Position numbers and translations under genes: made by a program. Shown here piece by piece: positions 14,997 through 17,883 of a stretch of 17,883 nt of DNA (position 1 is its first letter; each line of letters opens with the position of its first letter). Location of the stretch: contig DYKL01000026.1 in NCBI GenBank assembly GCA_020722645.1, positions 1 through 17,883 of the forward strand, given 5' to 3'. Source of the DNA: Acetofilamentum sp. Its GTDB lineage: Bacteria; Bacteroidota; Bacteroidia; Bacteroidales; JAFGUD01. Under the pieces are notes generated by a model. The model ran no database searches. It saw only the letters and a list, made by a program, of their open reading frames with translations, and was not told where the DNA came from.

Positions 14997-16268
14997 TTAA
15001 ATAAGCTCGAAACCGGTATAAGGCACTAAAATTTTAGGAATTTTAATTCCTTTTTCGGTTTGGTTATTTTCGAGCAGAGCGGCTACTATTCTTGGCATAG
15101 CAAGGGCGCTTCCGTTAAGTGTATGACACAATTCTTTTTGTTTCTGATTTTTAGACTTGTATCTTAATTTTAAACGGTTACTCTGAAAATTTTCAAAATT
15201 TGAAACAGAACTAACTTCGAGCCATTTATCCTGTCCTGCCGAAAAAACTTCAAAATCGAAAGTCAATGCAGAAGTGAAACTCATATCACCGCCGCAAAGT
15301 TTTACAATCCGATACGGAAGTTCAAGTTTCTGAACTAAACTTTCAACGTGAGCAACCATTGCATCAAGCATTTTGTATGATTCTTCGGGTTTTGTGATAC
15401 AAACAATTTCTACTTTGTCGAACTGATGAATTCTGTTAAGTCCTCTCACATCTTTGCCGTATGCACCGGCTTCTCTGCGGAAACAAGGAGTATAACCTGT
15501 CAGTTTAACAGGCATCTGTTCTTCTTCAAGAATTACGTCTCTGTAAATATTTGTCAAAGGAACTTCGGCAGTTGGTATCATATAAAAATTGTCTTTCTGT
15601 ATAAAATACATTTGTGCTTCTTTGTCAGGTAACTGACCTGTTGCATAAGCAGTGTTTTCATTTACCATCAAAGGCGGAATGTATTCTGTGAATCCTGCTT
15701 TAATTGCTTCGTCCAAGAAAAAAGAAATCAAAGCGCGTTGGAGCCTTGCACCTTTATTTATATAAACCGGAAAACCGGCACCGGTAATTTTGTTGCCGAG
15801 TTCAAAATCTATCAGGTTGAATTTTTTTGCAATGTCCCAGTGAGCAAGTTTATTTTCGGGCAAAGAAGGTTTTTCTCCGCCTGATTTGACAATTTCGTTA
15901 TCATCGGCAGTTTTACCGGCAGGGACTCTTTCATTTGGCATATTCGGCAAAAGAACCAGAAGACCGTCCAATTCTTTGTCTATGGGAACAAATTTCGATT
16001 CTAATTCTTTTGTTTTTTCTTTTAATTCTGTCGATTTTTGCTTAACTGCAACGGCTTCTGACTGATTTCCGTTTTTTAGCATTATACCTATTTGTTTGGC
16101 AATTTGGTTTTGTTCGGCTCTTAAATTGTCAATTTCTTTTTGAAGGTTTCTTTTTGTTTGGTCTAAACTGATAATTTTTTCGATTATTTCAGTAGCGTCG
16201 AAATTTTTAACTTTTAGTCGGTTAATAACTTCCTGTTTGTTTTCGATGATTGATTTGAGTGGTAACAT
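14997..16268 (-). CDS. serS: serine--tRNA ligase
   Basis: The cytoplasmic class II synthetase that charges tRNA-Ser (and tRNA-Sec where present) with serine. The 423-residue length is normal. Residues about 30-105 form the antiparallel coiled-coil arm that grips the tRNA long variable arm. Motif 2 is seen at about 255-290 (TPCFRREAGAYGKDVRGLNRIHQF), and motif 3 at about 384-402 (NGSALAMPRIVAALLENNQ). The opening MLPLKSIIENKQEVINRL suits the family. It is separated from rpmA by 507 bp and by a terminator, so it is transcribed apart from the ribosomal genes. Confidence 0.97.
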   Translation of the reverse strand: MLPLKSIIENKQEVINRLKVKNFDATEIIEKIISLDQTKRNLQKEIDNLRAEQNQIAKQIGIMLKNGNQSEAVAVKQKSTELKEKTKELESKFVPIDKELDGLLVLLPNMPNERVPAGKTADDNEIVKSGGEKPSLPENKLAHWDIAKKFNLIDFELGNKITGAGFPVYINKGARLQRALISFFLDEAIKAGFTEYIPPLMVNENTAYATGQLPDKEAQMYFIQKDNFYMIPTAEVPLTNIYRDVILEEEQMPVKLTGYTPCFRREAGAYGKDVRGLNRIHQFDKVEIVCITKPEESYKMLDAMVAHVESLVQKLELPYRIVKLCGGDMSFTSALTFDFEVFSAGQDKWLEVSSVSNFENFQSNRLKLRYKSKNQKQKELCHTLNGSALAMPRIVAALLENNQTEKGIKIPKILVPYTGFELI

Positions 16269-16365
16269 ATATTTGTTTGTAAAGTTTGTAAAGTAAATAT
16301 AAATTGTTAAATTACTATATTGTTAAATTGTTGGTTTAGGCTTTTAAAAAGTTATCAATAATTAA

Positions 16366-16391
16366 CCAGCATTATTCATAAATAATGCTGG
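16366..16391. repeat. perfect 11-bp stem hairpin
   Basis: CCAGCATTATT-CATA-AATAATGCTGG. There is no T-tract on either side, so it is not a standard terminator. It lies about 100 bp upstream of serS. Confidence 0.85.
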
Positions 16392-16491
16392 CGATTAAGT
16401 ACAACTAACAAATTTGTTTGTTTTTAAAACAACCAAATTTGAGTTGTTCTAAATCGGGGTTTCATAAATTACTACCCGCTATTCAACTTGC

Positions 16492-16521
16492 ATTCATAAA
16501 ATTTTTTTAATTTTTATGAAT
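16492..16521. repeat. 10-bp stem hairpin with AT loop
   Basis: ATTCATAAAA (16492-16501) pairs with TTTTATGAAT (16512-16521). Flanks (AACTTG and CAGGTT) extend the pairing imperfectly. Confidence 0.7.
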
Positions 16522-16723
16522 AATTCAGGTTAAGTTTATAAAGTTTGTATAACTCAACCTTAGCTTCAAGTTTTGCAAATTGAAAACACTATAAATCAAC
16601 TAATTTATGAATTCAGATTTGAAATTCGAATTAGCTACATAAAAAATTTGACTGCGGTTTATTATAATCTTTGAACGCAACATTGAATTAGAAATTTTTT
16701 TCAAAATTAGTTTGTTTTTTGTG

Positions 16724-16758
16724 ATAAAAAAAACGCAGAATATTTTTTCTGCGTTTTT
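16724..16758 (-). terminator. intrinsic terminator after rpmA, bidirectional form
   Basis: AAACGCAGAA (16731-16740) pairs with TTCTGCGTTT (16747-16756) around a 6-nt loop. The minus strand then has eight T residues. It ends the rplU-rpmA operon, 20 bp past the rpmA stop. Confidence 0.88.
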
Positions 16759-16775
16759 AAAGTTTTGATGAAAAT

Positions 16776-17036
16776 CTATTCTTCGATAGGATTAACAAAA
16801 ACAAACGAACGGTCGTTTCTTTTTTTGCGGAAAATAACAGTTCCGTCAATCAAAGCAAAAAGTGTGTGGTCTTTTCCGATACCAACGTTATCGCCCGGAT
16901 GATGTTTTGTTCCTCTTTGTCTGACTATTATATTACCGGCTTTAACGGTTTGACCTCCGAATTTTTTTACGCCTAATCTTTTGCTTTCTGAATCACGACC
17001 ATTTCTTGATGAACCGGCTCCTTTTTTGTGTGCCAT
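16776..17036 (-). CDS. rpmA: large ribosomal subunit protein bL27
   Basis: An 86-residue basic 50S protein near the peptidyl transferase centre. It starts MAHKKGAGSSRNGRDSESKRLGVKKFGGQ, which is diagnostic, and has the usual HHPGDNVGIGKDHTLFAL core. There is no N-terminal extension ahead of MAHKK, unlike the cleaved Firmicutes type. It lies 29 bp after rplU and ends the operon before a strong terminator. Confidence 0.97.
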   Translation of the reverse strand: MAHKKGAGSSRNGRDSESKRLGVKKFGGQTVKAGNIIVRQRGTKHHPGDNVGIGKDHTLFALIDGTVIFRKKRNDRSFVFVNPIEE

Positions 17037-17065
17037 TTTATTTAGTTTTTAGAGGTTAATAAATT

Positions 17066-17428
17066 TTATTCTTCTGTTTTATTTTCTTCTTCTACGTTTT
17101 CTTCTGCTTTTTTTGCAGTAGTTTTGATGTTTTCAATAAGAATCTGCGAAAACTGCTGACGATGACCGTTAAGTTTTTGGTACCCTTTTCTTCTTTTTTT
17201 CTTGAAAACTAATACTGTGTCGCCTTTTACGTGTTTCAGAATCTTGGCTTCTACACTTGCTCCAAAAACATTTGGTGCTCCTACTTTAACTTTTCCGTCA
17301 TTGTCTATCAGAAGAACATCTTCAAATTTTACATTTGCTCCTTCTTCTTGCGAAAGACGATTAACATAAATTTTTTTGTCTTTTTCGACTTTAAATTGTT
17401 GTCCGTTGATTTTTACAATTGCGTACAT
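17066..17428 (-). CDS. rplU: large ribosomal subunit protein bL21
   Basis: A 120-residue 50S protein that binds 23S rRNA. It begins MYAIVKINGQQFKVEKDKKIYVNRL and has the core VLVFKKKRRKGYQKLNGHRQQFSQI, both diagnostic. The last 17 or so residues form an acidic Glu/Lys-rich tail (AEENVEEENKTEE), longer than in E. coli (103 residues). It is the first gene of the rplU-rpmA operon, with a structured leader and a good promoter upstream. Confidence 0.97.
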   Translation of the reverse strand: MYAIVKINGQQFKVEKDKKIYVNRLSQEEGANVKFEDVLLIDNDGKVKVGAPNVFGASVEAKILKHVKGDTVLVFKKKRRKGYQKLNGHRQQFSQILIENIKTTAKKAEENVEEENKTEE

Positions 17429-17439
17429 TTTTTTTGTTT

Positions 17440-17515
17440 TAAATGTGATACATGGAGGCGGATAACTCTGAAAATCAGATATTTATCTCTTTTGCAGAGC
17501 CTCTGATGTTTAATA
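17440..17515 (-). ncRNA. structured 5' leader of rplU-rpmA
   Basis: The leader can fold as a three-way junction. The outer stem pairs 17451-17459 with 17499-17508 (GAGGC/GCCTC core plus CATG/CAT). Inside are hairpins TCTGA-AAA-TCAGA (17467-17479) and CTCT-TTTGC-AGAG (17487-17499). Ribosomal protein operons often carry autoregulatory leaders, so a bL21-binding role is plausible, but this is a by-eye fold. Confidence 0.4.
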
Positions 17516-17525
17516 ATTCGGTTTG

Positions 17526-17555
17526 CAAAGATAGTTGTTTTTTTTAATTTACAAA
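17526..17555 (-). promoter_or_regulatory. promoter of rplU-rpmA
   Basis: On the minus strand the -33 TTTG (17552-17555) and the -7 TATCTTTG (17526-17533) are 18 bp apart, which fits the Bacteroidetes consensus. The leader to the rplU ATG would be about 90 nt. Confidence 0.65.
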
Positions 17556-17614
17556 TTTCTTTGTGAAAAAATAATAATAAAAAAGTCAGAATAGAAGTTC
17601 AAAAAAAAAAAAAC

Positions 17615-17725
17615 GGTATTGGTTTAAACCTGTTGATTTTGTCGGTGGGAACACCGAACAAAAGCATGAATTACCGACATTTCAGGTATCAGCACCGGAA
17701 ATTTCAACGATTTTAAACCAATACC
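17615..17725 (-). repeat. 111-bp inverted-terminal repeat element, copy B
   Basis: Perfect 14-bp terminal inverted repeats GGTATTGGTTTAAA (17615-17628) / TTTAAACCAATACC (17712-17725). The reverse complement aligns along its length with 7192-7288. It contains a perfect hairpin TCGGTG-GGAA-CACCGA (17642-17657). It lies about 60 bp upstream of the rplU promoter, between poly-A runs. No ORF. Confidence 0.88.
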
Positions 17726-17766
17726 AAAAAAAATTATATTTTTTAATGTAAATTAAGAGTTATTAA

Positions 17767-17806
17767 ATAATTGTCCTTTTCCGCAATATTAAGATAGGAT
17801 AATTAT
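17767..17806. repeat. 11-bp inverted repeat near right edge
   Basis: ATAATTGTCCT (17767-17777) against AGGATAATTAT (17796-17806), with one mismatch and an 18-nt loop. The region 17726-17883 has no ORF, and no other signal is recognised there. Confidence 0.55.
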
Positions 17807-17883
17807 ATTTTAAAAAAATAACATATTCCTTAATTTTAATACTAATTTTCTGTTTTAAATTTATTAACGTTTAAAATTTCGTT

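Larger units (their letters stand above)
16269..16723. other. gene-free region between serS and rpmA, with hairpins
   Basis: No ORF is supported in about 455 bp. It contains two perfect hairpins (16366-16391 and 16492-16521), a CAAATTTG repeat pair (about 16410-16441), and otherwise plain AT-rich DNA. A serS promoter should lie here, but I find no good TAnnTTTG box on the minus strand. Confidence 0.65.

Overview
The window reads as AT-rich chromosomal DNA of a Bacteroidetes bacterium, probably Bacteroidales or a close relative. The evidence is a type IX secretion (T9SS) cargo protein with a gliding-motility-type C-terminal domain next to a PorP/SprF gene, promoter boxes of the Bacteroidetes form TAnnTTTG, few Shine-Dalgarno sites, and typical Bacteroidetes versions of housekeeping genes. 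I found no tRNA, rRNA, CRISPR array, transposase or phage gene.

Layout. 1-338 is gene-free and begins with two kinds of short tandem repeat. 339-1079 (minus) is ttcA, a tRNA thiolation enzyme, divergent from a small membrane protein gene (1152-1517) and a DUF202 gene (1643-1912). 1973-7162 (plus) is a tightly spaced run of four genes: a large T9SS-secreted protein with PKD-like and P-domain modules, a PorP/SprF outer-membrane protein, a hemerythrin-like di-iron protein of the RIC/YtfE type, and a LuxR-type regulator whose receiver-like domain has lost its phosphorylation site. 7298-9565 (minus) is a membrane sensor (7TMR-DISM type) joined to a SpoIIE/PP2C phosphatase, followed by a small lipoprotein gene. 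10240-11385 is a membrane-anchored protein with four helix-hairpin-helix units. rpsU (11456-11650) and metF (11703-12659, minus) converge on a shared terminator. 12826-13484 is a broken C10 (streptopain-type) peptidase gene, followed by about 540 bp of gene-free DNA holding a MITE-like element. The right end carries tonB, serS, rpmA and rplU, all on the minus strand.

The best candidates for something undescribed are small non-coding elements. (1) A roughly 100-bp family with terminal inverted repeats occurs twice in opposite orientation (7192-7288 and 17615-17725). (2) A 127-bp element (13617-13743) has 15-bp terminal inverted repeats, 5-bp target duplications and two internal hairpins that are reverse complements of each other. 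It sits beside the truncated peptidase gene and lies inside a separate 16-bp inverted repeat. (3) The rplU leader can fold into a three-way-junction structure. (4) The hemerythrin plus pseudo-receiver LuxR pair looks like a self-contained redox or nitric-oxide response unit. I see no large new multi-gene defence or biosynthetic system here.
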